A stretch of DNA of 43,822 bases from Nocardia carnea (GTDB lineage Bacteria; Actinomycetota; Actinomycetes; Mycobacteriales; Mycobacteriaceae): NCBI RefSeq assembly GCF_029869215.1, contig NZ_JARWPM010000297.1:1-43822 (forward strand), given 5' to 3'. The notes under the pieces were generated by a model, which was given only the letters and a program-made list of their open reading frames with translations, did no database searches and was not told the origin of the DNA. The position numbers were made by a program, and so were the translations under genes. Shown here piece by piece: positions 32,716-40,795 of the stretch. Within the stretch, counting starts at the first letter, position 1. Each line of letters opens with the position of its first letter.

Positions 32716-33168
32716 TCAGAGGCACAGTCCGCCGACTTGGAGTCCCGGTCGGGCGGTCACCTGCGTTCCGGTCGCGACCGGGAGGAAATCGGGCAGGCCG
32801 TCGGAATAGGCTGCGCTCAGCCCGTTCGCCCCGGGCGTGCTCGCGGTCCAGGTGAGATTCGCCATGCCGTACAGCACGGGCACTTTTCCGAGGAACACAT
32901 CGCCGTTGCCCGGGACACGATTGAAGAACTGGACCGTCCCGGTCTCCACCGGCCTACCATCCGGCAAGGTCACGGTTGCTTCCAGCCGGACACCGCATCC
33001 GGTCGGCACGGTATCCCCCGACGCGGTGGTCGGTTTACCGCTCACCGCGAGGGTGATGATCGGCGCCACCGCCGCATTCGCCGCGGGTGCGGACAGCAGC
33101 GGCACGGCCAGCACGGCCACCGCACCGCAAACCGCCGCGGCACTCCTCCGAAACGTCTTCGCCAGCAT
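32716..33168 (-). CDS. Secreted Ig-like domain protein
   Basis: 150 aa. The signal peptide is clear: basic MLAKTFRRSAA, hydrophobic CGAVAVLAVPLLSAPA and an ANA cleavage site at about residue 32. The mature part is one immunoglobulin-like domain with the bacterial Big/Ig-like pattern: TVTLPDGRPVETGTVQFFNRVPGNGDVFLGKVPVLYGMANLTWTASTPG, comparable to the repeat units found in actinobacterial surface proteins. Cysteines at about 58 and near the C-terminus (GGLCL) could form a disulfide. It has a single domain only. It lies between the IclR and MFS genes, all on the minus strand, with no evident functional link. The ATG at 33168 has a GGAAAG site. Confidence 0.7.
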   Translation of the reverse strand: MLAKTFRRSAAAVCGAVAVLAVPLLSAPAANAAVAPIITLAVSGKPTTASGDTVPTGCGVRLEATVTLPDGRPVETGTVQFFNRVPGNGDVFLGKVPVLYGMANLTWTASTPGANGLSAAYSDGLPDFLPVATGTQVTARPGLQVGGLCL

Positions 33169-33272
33169 GGACTTTCCGCCTCTCCATCATCGGTCGAGCG
33201 AGTTCTCCGGCCCAATCCTCGCACCCGCCGGTGCGATACGCCGCCCGAACGCGCACGCCCGTGTGGCGGCGC

Positions 33273-34736
33273 TCAGGCCTGCACCAACTCCGCCTCGCTC
33301 TCCTCGTCGATGCCGTCTGCGTCCGGTGCGCTGGACCGGTTCGGCAACAGGATCGCCATGACGATCACTACCACCGCCAGGGCCGCCGAGACCGCGAACG
33401 CCCACTGCATACCGCCGAGCTGCGCCGATACCGGGTCGGCTCCACCGTCTTCGAGGGTGCCGGCCCGGGTCGCCAGCACGGTCACCACCAGGGCGGTGCC
33501 CAGCGCGGCCGCCACCTGCTGCAACGTGCCCAGCATCGAGCTGCCGTGCGAGTACAGATCCTCCGGCAGCGCGCCCAGCGCCAGGGTGAACACCGGGGTG
33601 AAGGCCGCGGCCAGCCCGATCATGAGCAGGATGTGCAGTCCGAGCAGCTGCCAGTACGGCGTGCTGATCGAGATCTGCGTGAAGCCGGCCAGCGCGGCGG
33701 TGATCGCGATCGACCCCGGAATCACCAGTACCCGGCCGCCGAACCGGTCGAACAGGCGGCCGATCACCGGCCCGAGCAAACCCATCGCCAGCCCGCCCGG
33801 CATCACCAGCAGGCCGGTGAGCAGCGGCGAGAGCTCGCGCAGATTCTGCAGATACAGCGGCAGCAGCATCATCGAACCGAGCATCGCCAGGAAGGCCACC
33901 GCCATGAGCACCAAGCCCTTGGCGTAGGTGGCCGACCGCAGCACCCGCAGATCCAGCAACGGGGTCCCGGTGCGCTGCAACCGCAGCTGCCGCGCCACGA
34001 ACAACCCGATGAGCACGATCCCGGCCGCGGTGATCAGCGCCGGGGTCGCGATACTGCCCGCCTCGAACCCGCTCAGCCCGTAGACCAGGCTGCCGAAACC
34101 GAGCGCCGCCAAGACCACACTGAGCCAATCGATCGCACCGGCCTCCGGTTCCCCGACGTTCTCCAGGCTGCGCAGCCCGAACCAGGTCACCACGCCCGCG
34201 ATCGGCAGCACCAGCACGAACAACCACCGCCACGACGCCACCTGCAGCACCAGGCCGGATATCACCGGGCCCATGGCCGGCGCGACGGAGATGGCGAGCG
34301 TGACGTTGCCCATCACCCGCCCGCGATCGTGTTCGGGCACCACCGTCATCAGCGTGGTCATCAGCAGCGGCATCATGACCGCGGTCCCGCCCGCCTGCAC
34401 GATCCGGCCGATCAGCAGCACCGCGAACGACGGCGCCACTGCCGACAGCGCCGTACCGGCGAGGAACACCCCCATCGCGATCGCGTAGGCGCGACGGGTG
34501 GTGACCCGCTGCAGGAACCAGCCGGTCACCGGGATGACTGCCGCCATGGTGAGCATGAACGCCGTGGATACCCATTGCGCGGCCCGTTCGGTGACCTCCA
34601 GATCGTTCATCAGCCGCGGAATCGCGTTGATCATGATGGTCTCGTTGAGGATCACCACGAAGGTCGCGATCACCAACAGCCGGATCACGGCCGGGGTGCC
34701 CCCGCCGGCCCGGCGAACTGGGATACGGGCGGGCAT
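33273..34736 (-). CDS. MFS transporter, DHA2 (EmrB/QacA) family drug exporter
   Basis: 487 aa with about 14 membrane helices. The N-terminal helix VIRLLVIATFVVILNETIMINAIPRLMNDL is typical of DHA2; motif C of drug:H+ antiporters appears as ISVAPAMGPVISGLV in TM5. The C-terminal acidic tail (DGIDEESEAELVQA) is cytoplasmic. It would expel hydrophobic drugs or metabolites using the proton gradient. The start at 34736 is preceded by GGAGG six bases away and by a strong hairpin at 34770-34805 in the leader. Upstream on the same strand is the FAD-binding protein, 241 bp away. No TetR or MarR regulator is adjacent. Confidence 0.88.
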   Translation of the reverse strand: MPARIPVRRAGGGTPAVIRLLVIATFVVILNETIMINAIPRLMNDLEVTERAAQWVSTAFMLTMAAVIPVTGWFLQRVTTRRAYAIAMGVFLAGTALSAVAPSFAVLLIGRIVQAGGTAVMMPLLMTTLMTVVPEHDRGRVMGNVTLAISVAPAMGPVISGLVLQVASWRWLFVLVLPIAGVVTWFGLRSLENVGEPEAGAIDWLSVVLAALGFGSLVYGLSGFEAGSIATPALITAAGIVLIGLFVARQLRLQRTGTPLLDLRVLRSATYAKGLVLMAVAFLAMLGSMMLLPLYLQNLRELSPLLTGLLVMPGGLAMGLLGPVIGRLFDRFGGRVLVIPGSIAITAALAGFTQISISTPYWQLLGLHILLMIGLAAAFTPVFTLALGALPEDLYSHGSSMLGTLQQVAAALGTALVVTVLATRAGTLEDGGADPVSAQLGGMQWAFAVSAALAVVVIVMAILLPNRSSAPDADGIDEESEAELVQA

Positions 34737-34769
34737 GGAGTACCTCCGGGGATCGGGAACGGATGACGC

Positions 34770-34805
34770 CGGCCGGGGCAGGTCCTCGGCGACATGCCCC
34801 GGCCG
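34770..34805 (-). promoter_or_regulatory. Hairpin in the leader of the MFS gene
   Basis: An 11-bp perfect stem, CGGCCGGGGCA and TGCCCCGGCCG, with a 14-nt loop, 33 bp before the ATG. It could be an attenuator for the exporter, or a terminator for the upstream FAD gene (stop at 34978). Confidence 0.5.
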
Positions 34806-34977
34806 TCTGTGAGATGAGACGAGCACAGGTCCCCGTGCTCATCGGTGAAGCGTCAGTGTTTCTTACGGCTACGACACGGATCAATCGATTTTCCGGCCAC
34901 CGTATTCCCGGTTACCGCCGCGACCAGGCTGTTCGGCGTTCTCATCACGAGCGGTCCGCTCTCTGCTGTGAGCGACG

Positions 34978-36432
34978 TCATGCCGGGACCCCGGGCGCCA
35001 CCGGCCGGCCGCTCGCGGACAAGGCGCCCGCGATGAACGCCGCCCGTGCCGCCAGCCCGGCGATACCGGTGGTGACGAACGAACCACCGCCGGCCAGATC
35101 ACCCAGGACGTGCACGCGCGGATCGGCGGGGACGACTCCACCCTCCGGATGACGAGCGGCCAGACCGCCTGCCACCAGGGAGTCGACCAGCGATCGGGCC
35201 GCGGCGGGGATCGCCTGCGGCGGCGGATTGACCGCGTTCACCACGATGTCCGAGGTGCGGCCCCCCACGGCGGTCTCGATCCGGAAGCGGCCGGCCACCG
35301 GCGCGACGACACGCACGCCGGATGTGAGTTCGAGCCGGCCGGTATCCAGCATCTCGAGCACGGTCACGGCGTTGACCGGGACCATCGGCGAGGCGACCGC
35401 GGTGGCCGTCCGGAAGTGCTGCCGCAGCCGGGCCCTGTCCCCGTCGCGCAGCAGCGGCCACACGGCGGGCCCCAGACGATGCACGGATTCGCGCACCAGC
35501 CGCCGGCCGATCCCGGGGTCGTCGATCGTCTCGATCTGGTGCCGCAGCCGCGCGACCGGATCCGCGGCGGTGTCGAGAAGGTCCGCGGCGAAATCGTCGA
35601 AACTCTCCCCGGCGGCGGTGAGTTCCGCGCGCCCGAGGTCGGCGAGATCGGCCCAGGTGACGAATCCTTGTGCCCGGTGCAGGGCGGCGATCCGCTCGCC
35701 GGTCACATACTCGAAAACCCGCGGGGCGGGCCGCTGCCACACATACGGCAGGGTCCCGGTGCGCGACAGCAGGTCGATGCGGCCCGTATGTCCCCGGGCG
35801 GCCAGCGACACCGCGATATCGACGGCCGTGAGGCCACTGCCGATCACCGAGACCGAACTCTGCGGCGGGATCTCGCCCAGCGTGCGGGCCAGCGGGTACG
35901 GGTCGTGGATATATCCCGGGCTGCCCGCCAGACCGTACAGGTCCGGAGGTGTTCCGCCGCCCACGCACAGCACCAGCCGGCTCGCCCGGTACTCCTGCTT
36001 CCCCGTCGTGGCGACGATCCCGCCCTGGTGCGACCTGATACCCGTGACCCGGTCGGGCACCACGGCGGTATCCCAGCCCTGCGCACGGAGCGCCGCCAGA
36101 GCCGTTTCCGCCGAATCCACCAGGTAGCGGCCGTACAGTGCGCGCGGCACCAGCCGCTCACCCAGCCGCGGGTCCAGATACGCGGCGCCCTGCTCACCCA
36201 GCCAGCCGAGGTAGTGGCCGACATCGCCGCCCCGGATGGACATGAGCTGCGGAATCGCATTCACCAGCACCGAATCCAGGTCCGGTGCGTAGGGGCGGCC
36301 GCGCCACAACCACGGCGACGGCTCGAACACGGTGACGGAACCGGGACGCTCCCCTGTCGCGGCCCCCGATACGGCCAGCGCGTCCAGCAACGCCACCGCC
36401 GCCGACCCGCCACCGATTATCGCGATATCCAT
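34978..36432 (-). CDS. FAD/NAD(P)-binding protein (NAD_binding_9-type)
   Basis: 484 aa. The FAD Rossmann motif GGGSAAVALLDAL is at residues 7-19, a second nucleotide fold starts at SVSVIGSGLTAVDIAVSLAARG (about 212), and a conserved WLWRGRPYAPD with VNAIPQLMSIRG follows the first motif. This architecture matches FAD/NAD(P)-binding proteins of the lysine/ornithine-monooxygenase-like group, which hydroxylate amines or transfer electrons; the substrate is unknown. A FAD-binding C-terminal segment VHVLGDLAGGGSFVTTGIAG closes the protein. Start 36432 (ATG) is preceded by GAGGAA. It is divergent from the GAF-LuxR gene with a 150-bp shared promoter region, suggesting that regulator controls it. Confidence 0.83.
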   Translation of the reverse strand: MDIAIIGGGSAAVALLDALAVSGAATGERPGSVTVFEPSPWLWRGRPYAPDLDSVLVNAIPQLMSIRGGDVGHYLGWLGEQGAAYLDPRLGERLVPRALYGRYLVDSAETALAALRAQGWDTAVVPDRVTGIRSHQGGIVATTGKQEYRASRLVLCVGGGTPPDLYGLAGSPGYIHDPYPLARTLGEIPPQSSVSVIGSGLTAVDIAVSLAARGHTGRIDLLSRTGTLPYVWQRPAPRVFEYVTGERIAALHRAQGFVTWADLADLGRAELTAAGESFDDFAADLLDTAADPVARLRHQIETIDDPGIGRRLVRESVHRLGPAVWPLLRDGDRARLRQHFRTATAVASPMVPVNAVTVLEMLDTGRLELTSGVRVVAPVAGRFRIETAVGGRTSDIVVNAVNPPPQAIPAAARSLVDSLVAGGLAARHPEGGVVPADPRVHVLGDLAGGGSFVTTGIAGLAARAAFIAGALSASGRPVAPGVPA

Positions 36433-36516
36433 GATTTCCTCTCGATCGACTGCTTCGACCTTCGCCGCGGCGGCGGCCGGGAACCATCCCGCGCGCGCGG
36501 GATACGGGATCGGGCC

Positions 36517-36535
36517 ACCCCCTCGAATGGGGGGT
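36517..36535. promoter_or_regulatory. Inverted repeat (operator candidate) before the LuxR gene
   Basis: ACCCCC and GGGGGT with a 7-nt spacer lie in the 150-bp divergent region. Directly next to it (36539-36555) is a second 7-bp inverted repeat, CGGTGGG acc CCCACCG. Either could bind the adjacent LuxR regulator. Confidence 0.4.
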
Positions 36536-36582
36536 TGGCGGTGGGACCCCCACCGGGCAGGCTGGAAGCCGGAGGAACGCCG

Positions 36583-37746
36583 ATGAATCAGGGATACGAA
36601 CCCGTCCTGGCCGCCGCCGGCCGGGCCGCCGACAGCATGGACTTCTTCGGCCGGGTCTCGGCCGGTATCCGCAGGCTCGTACCGTTCGATTCGGCCGTCT
36701 GGACCGCGGCCGATCCGGAAACCGGGCTGATCACCGCGCCGATGCTGGTGGAGAACCTCGGATCGGGTGAAGGATGCGCCGCCTACTGGGAGAGCGAACT
36801 GCTCGAGGAGAACGTGGTGCCCTTCCGCGATCTGGCGCGGGCCCCGATCCCGGCCGCCGGGTTGCGCGCGGTGACCGGCGACCTGCCGGCGCGCAGCGCG
36901 CGTTTCCGGCGGCTGTTCGCCGACCGGGGTATCGCGGACGAACTGCGGGTCGCGCTGCGGATCGGTGACCGGCCGTGGGGTCTGGTCAGCCTGTTCCGCG
37001 GCGCCGGCGCCTTCTCCGCCGCGGAGGTGGGCCTGCTCGCCGACCTCGCCGGGCCGCTGGCCACGCGGTTGCGTCGTTTCGCCCGGCCGGCGCCCGCGGC
37101 GGTCCACACCGGCTCACCCGCGCCCGGGTTGATCCTCTTCGACGAGACGGGCACCGCGATATCGCTCAACGCCGAGGCCGGGCAGCACCTCGCGCTGTTG
37201 CCACCGGGGCCGTGCGTACCGTCGGCGATCGGGGTCGACATCCCGATCTGGTTGCAGGGCACGGTACTCCGGGCACGGGCTCACGCGGCGGGTTTCGAGC
37301 ACGGCAACGCCCGGTTGCGCATCCGGAACATCGAGGGCCGCTGGCTGTGCTGCCATGCGTCGAACCTCGCCGGTAACGGAACCGGACCCGGTCCGGTCGC
37401 GCTGATCATCGAACCTGCGACCCCGGCGGACCTTGCGGTGCTGATCGCCGAAGCCCACGACCTCACCACCCGGGAACTGCAGATCACCCAGCTCGTCGTG
37501 CGGGGTCTGACCACCGCCGAGATCGCCGGCACGTTGTTTCTCTCGCCGCATACCGTCCGCGATCACATCAAGTCGGTCTTCGCCAAGGTCGAGGTGTCCA
37601 GCCGGGGCGAACTGGTGGCCCGGTTGTTCACCGAACACTATTGGCCGGCCCTGCCGGATCCGGTGCGCGTCTCCGCGCCGGGTGATCCGCCTGCGCTCGC
37701 CCGGCCGGCCGGGCCCGTCGAACGCACTGCGCCACTTCGCACCTGA
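36583..37746 (+). CDS. GAF-like sensor LuxR-family transcriptional regulator
   Basis: 387 aa. A GAF-like sensory region occupies the N-terminal ~165 residues (FFGRVSAGIRRLVPFDSAVW... VALRIGDRPWGLVSLFRG). A second, PAS-like stretch follows (GLILFDETGTAISLNAEAGQHL). The C-terminal LuxR helix-turn-helix is intact: LTTRELQITQLVVRGLTTAEIAGTLFLSPHTVRDHIKSVFAKV. The signal is unknown. The ATG at 36583 has a GGAGGAA site seven bases away, and 35 bp upstream are the inverted repeats described. It is divergent from the FAD/NAD(P)-binding gene, its most likely target, and convergent with trpB, separated by a strong bidirectional hairpin. Confidence 0.85.
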   Translation: MNQGYEPVLAAAGRAADSMDFFGRVSAGIRRLVPFDSAVWTAADPETGLITAPMLVENLGSGEGCAAYWESELLEENVVPFRDLARAPIPAAGLRAVTGDLPARSARFRRLFADRGIADELRVALRIGDRPWGLVSLFRGAGAFSAAEVGLLADLAGPLATRLRRFARPAPAAVHTGSPAPGLILFDETGTAISLNAEAGQHLALLPPGPCVPSAIGVDIPIWLQGTVLRARAHAAGFEHGNARLRIRNIEGRWLCCHASNLAGNGTGPGPVALIIEPATPADLAVLIAEAHDLTTRELQITQLVVRGLTTAEIAGTLFLSPHTVRDHIKSVFAKVEVSSRGELVARLFTEHYWPALPDPVRVSAPGDPPALARPAGPVERTAPLRT

Positions 37747-37762
37747 CCGCCGGCGGTTCCGG

Positions 37763-37783
37763 CCGGCCCGGCATCCGGGCCGG
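37763..37783. terminator. Bidirectional terminator between luxR-type gene and trpB
   Basis: CCGGCCCGG cat CCGGGCCGG, a 9-bp perfect stem with a 3-nt loop, lies in the 40-bp gap between two convergent stops (37746 and 37787). Confidence 0.6.
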
Positions 37784-37786
37784 GGT

Positions 37787-39028
37787 TCAGTCGAGACCCA
37801 GCCGCTGCGCCGCGACGTCGAGATCCTTGTCGCCGCGGCCGGAAAGGCACAGCAGGACCACCGAGCCCGCCGGTAATTCGCCCTGCGCGGCGAGGTCGAG
37901 CAGGTGACCTACCGCGTGGGCGGATTCGAGGGCGGCGATGATGCCCTCGGTGTGGCCGAGCGCCTGCACACCGCGCAGGGCCGTCGCGTCGGTGGCGGCC
38001 GCGATCTGCACGCGGCCGGTCTCCTTCAGATAGCTGAGCTCGGGACCGGCGCCGGGATAATCCAGCCCGGCGGCCACGCTGTGGGTGACCGAGATCTGCC
38101 CGTCGTCGTCCTGCAGGAGATAGCTGAAGCTGCCGTCCATTTCCCCCGGCGACCCCGCGCTCAGCGACGCCGCGTGCGCGCCGGTGCCGAGGCCGTATCC
38201 CGCTGCCTCCACACCGACCAATCGGATCCCGGCGTCGCCCACGAAGGGATGGAAGGTACCGACGGCGTTGCTGCCCCCGCCCACACAGGCGAGCACGATA
38301 TCGGGCAGCCGGCCCTCCTCGGCCACTATCTGGGCACGCGCCTCCACCCCGATGATCGTCTGGAAATCGCGCACGATACGGGGATACGGCGCCGGTCCGG
38401 CGGCGGTGCCGAACAGGTAGTGGGTGGTGTCCACATGGGCGACCCAGTCGCGGACGGATTCGCTGATCGCTTCCTTGAGCCGGCGCGTGCCCGACTCCAC
38501 CGCCCGGACCTCGGCCCCGAGCAACCGCATGCGCACCACATTGTGGCGCTGGCGTTCCATATCGCCGGCACCCATGTAGATGGTGCAGGCCAGTTCGAGC
38601 ATCGCGCAGACCGTCGCCACCGCGACCCCGTGCTGTCCCGCCCCGGTTTCGGCGACGATACGGCGTTTGCCCATCCGTTTGGCCAGCAGACCCTGCCCGA
38701 GCGCGTTATTGATCTTGTGCGACCCCGTATGGGCCGTATCCTCGCGCTTGAGATAAACCTTCACCCCCGGCACGCCGAGCCGGGCCGCGAACCGCGGCAC
38801 CTGGTGCAGCAGCGTCGGCCGCCCCACCCGGGTGCGCAGCAGTCCCGCGAGTTCGGTACTGAATCCGCTGTCGGCACGAGCCTGTTCGTAGGCGGCGTCC
38901 AGTTCGATCAAGGCGGCCATGAGCCCTTCGGGAACGTAGCGGCCGCCGAATCTGCCGAAGCGGCCGCGTGCGTCCGGCAGGTCCTCGTGGTGCGAAAAAC
39001 TGTGATCCACCCCGTGACCCACGACCAT
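37787..39028 (-). CDS. trpB: Tryptophan synthase subunit beta (stand-alone)
   Basis: 413-aa PLP enzyme converting indole and serine to tryptophan. All catalytic landmarks are present: the PLP lysine in AHTGSHKINNALGQ (Lys105), the catalytic glutamate in AETGAGQHGVA (Glu127), the phosphate-binding VGGGSNAVG loop, and LCLSGRGDKD near the C-terminus. This is the TrpB1 form that normally partners with TrpA. RFGGRYVPEGLMAAL is the usual N-terminal motif. No trpA, trpC or other tryptophan gene is nearby, so it is either a second copy or works with a remote TrpA. The start at 39028 (ATG) is tentative; conserved sequence begins about residue 18. The 294 bp upstream hold no gene. Confidence 0.87.
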   Translation of the reverse strand: MVVGHGVDHSFSHHEDLPDARGRFGRFGGRYVPEGLMAALIELDAAYEQARADSGFSTELAGLLRTRVGRPTLLHQVPRFAARLGVPGVKVYLKREDTAHTGSHKINNALGQGLLAKRMGKRRIVAETGAGQHGVAVATVCAMLELACTIYMGAGDMERQRHNVVRMRLLGAEVRAVESGTRRLKEAISESVRDWVAHVDTTHYLFGTAAGPAPYPRIVRDFQTIIGVEARAQIVAEEGRLPDIVLACVGGGSNAVGTFHPFVGDAGIRLVGVEAAGYGLGTGAHAASLSAGSPGEMDGSFSYLLQDDDGQISVTHSVAAGLDYPGAGPELSYLKETGRVQIAAATDATALRGVQALGHTEGIIAALESAHAVGHLLDLAAQGELPAGSVVLLCLSGRGDKDLDVAAQRLGLD

Positions 39029-39322
39029 CCGGCACCCACACTCTCGATTCCCAATTCCGCTTCCGCGATTCTGTGCCCTCGGCGCAAGCGGCGGGTCACC
39101 TCCCGGCAACGGCTTAGTTAACAGTACTGAAGGTATTGCCGCCGAGGCTCACCGCCGGCGGGAAGAGCCTCCGCACGGGCTGGGTATGCGGATCGCGATA
39201 CACGCCCATCCGCGCACCGGACCCGGCCCCGGTACCGCGCCTGCGCCGCCCGCGACTATTGTAGGATTGTCGACAATTCAGCCCAGATTGTTTCCGGGCG
39301 CCGACAGGGAGGAGCCGACGCC
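39029..39322. other. Gene-free divergent region between trpB and the aldehyde dehydrogenase
   Basis: 294 bp without a gene. It contains GTTAAC and CAGTACTG short palindromes near 39117-39130 (possible trpB promoter area) and the GntR-like palindrome at 39266-39277 before the dehydrogenase. Confidence 0.45.
39266..39277. promoter_or_regulatory. ATTGTCGACAAT palindrome, GntR-type operator candidate
   Basis: A 12-bp perfect palindrome, 45 bp before the GTG of the aldehyde dehydrogenase, resembling sites bound by FadR-like GntR regulators. A possible -10 box TAGGAT (39262-39267) overlaps its left edge. No GntR gene is in the window. Confidence 0.5.
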
Positions 39323-40795
39323 GTGCTCACCGAGGACACACTCACCGAACCCGAACGCGCCGCGGTGGCGTCGGTACCCGACGGTCTGTTCATCGGGGGC
39401 CGCTGGCTCCCGGCGGCGAAGTCCATGCCGGTACTCGATCCGGCCACCGGCCGGCAGCTGCGCACAGTCGCCGATGCCACCCCCGAGGAAGGTATCGCGG
39501 CACTCGATGCCGCCGCGGCCACGCAGCAGGCCTGGGCCCGCACACCCGCCCGGGAGCGCAGCGATATCCTCATGCGCGCGCATCGCCTGCTGCTCGACGA
39601 GGCCGACCGCCTCGCCTTGATCGCCACCCTGGAGATGGGCAAACCCCTGGCGGAGGCCCGCGGCGAAATCGCCTATGCCGCCGAGTTCTTCCGCTGGTTC
39701 GCCGAGGAAGCGGTCCGGCTCGACGGCGGCTACATGCCCGCCCCGGGCGGCGGCGCCCGCTTCCTGATCACCAAACAGCCCGTGGGCCCGAGCCTGCTCA
39801 TCACCCCGTGGAATTTCCCGATGGCGATGGGTGCCCGCAAGATCGGACCGGCGCTGGCGGCCGGCTGCACCTGCGTGGTGAAACCCGCCGAGCAGACACC
39901 GCTGTGCACGCTGGCGCTCGCCGAGATCCTGCAGCGGGCCGGCGTACCGTCCGGCGTGGTGAACGTCGTGACCACCGCGGACCCCGGCGCGGTGATGACG
40001 CCGCTGATCCTGGACCCGCGCTCCCGCAAACTGTCCTTCACCGGATCGACCGCGGTCGGCAAGATACTGCTGGAACAGTGCGCGCGCACCGTGATGCGTA
40101 CATCCATGGAGCTGGGCGGTAACGCGCCGTTCCTCGTCTTCGACGACGCCGATCTGGACGCGGCCGTCGAGGGTGCGGTGGCGGCGAAGATGCGCAATAT
40201 CGGGCAGGCCTGTACGGCGGCCAACCGCTTCTTCGTCCAGCGTGAGATCGCCACCGATTTCGCCACCCGGCTCACCGCCCGGCTGGCCGAACTGCCGCTG
40301 GGTCCCGGGACCGAACCCGGGGTCGTGGTCGGGCCGTTGATCGACGCCGACGCCGTGGCCAAGGTGACCGAACTGGTCGCCGATGCCCGCGCCCGCGGTG
40401 CCCGCGTCCTGCTGGGCGGCTCTCCCGTCGACGGGCCCGGCAACTTCTATCCGGCCACGGTGCTCACCGACGTCCCCGACGATGCCGCGATCTGCCATAC
40501 CGAGGTCTTCGGGCCGGTCGCCTGCCTGACCACCTTCGATACCGAGGACGAGGCAGTGGACCGCGCCAACGACACCCCCTACGGCCTGGTCGGCTACGTC
40601 TACACCGAAAGCCTGCGCCGCGGCCTGCGGGTGTGCGAGGCGCTCGACACCGGGATGGTCGGCCTGAACCAGGGCGTGGTATCCAATCCGGCCGCGCCGT
40701 TCGGCGGGGTGAAAGAATCCGGACTCGGCCGCGAAGGCGGTCTGGTCGGTATCGACGAATTCCTCGAGATCAAATACATCGGAGTCCCCCTGTGA
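39323..40795 (+). CDS. NAD(P)-dependent aldehyde dehydrogenase (succinate-semialdehyde type, GabD-like)
   Basis: 490-aa ALDH superfamily member. Catalytic Asn164 is in TPWNFPMAMG, Glu263 in MELGGNAPF and the nucleophile Cys297 in GQACTAANRFF. GSTAVGKIL and the C-terminal NPAAPFGGVKESGLGREGG are conserved and typical of succinate-semialdehyde dehydrogenases. It oxidises an aldehyde to the acid with NAD(P)+. The GTG at 39323 has a GGAGG site eight bases upstream. Its stop overlaps the start of the tartrate/D-malate dehydrogenase (GTGA), so the two are cotranslated, probably in catabolism of a small hydroxy- or keto-acid; the upstream palindrome suggests GntR control. Confidence 0.88.
   Translation: MLTEDTLTEPERAAVASVPDGLFIGGRWLPAAKSMPVLDPATGRQLRTVADATPEEGIAALDAAAATQQAWARTPARERSDILMRAHRLLLDEADRLALIATLEMGKPLAEARGEIAYAAEFFRWFAEEAVRLDGGYMPAPGGGARFLITKQPVGPSLLITPWNFPMAMGARKIGPALAAGCTCVVKPAEQTPLCTLALAEILQRAGVPSGVVNVVTTADPGAVMTPLILDPRSRKLSFTGSTAVGKILLEQCARTVMRTSMELGGNAPFLVFDDADLDAAVEGAVAAKMRNIGQACTAANRFFVQREIATDFATRLTARLAELPLGPGTEPGVVVGPLIDADAVAKVTELVADARARGARVLLGGSPVDGPGNFYPATVLTDVPDDAAICHTEVFGPVACLTTFDTEDEAVDRANDTPYGLVGYVYTESLRRGLRVCEALDTGMVGLNQGVVSNPAAPFGGVKESGLGREGGLVGIDEFLEIKYIGVPL

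Noticed and set aside
33087..34766. A 559-codon plus-strand open frame opposite the MFS transporter
   Set aside because: Translation is His/Gln/Arg repeats with no fold; the minus-strand protein has 14 membrane helices and family motifs.
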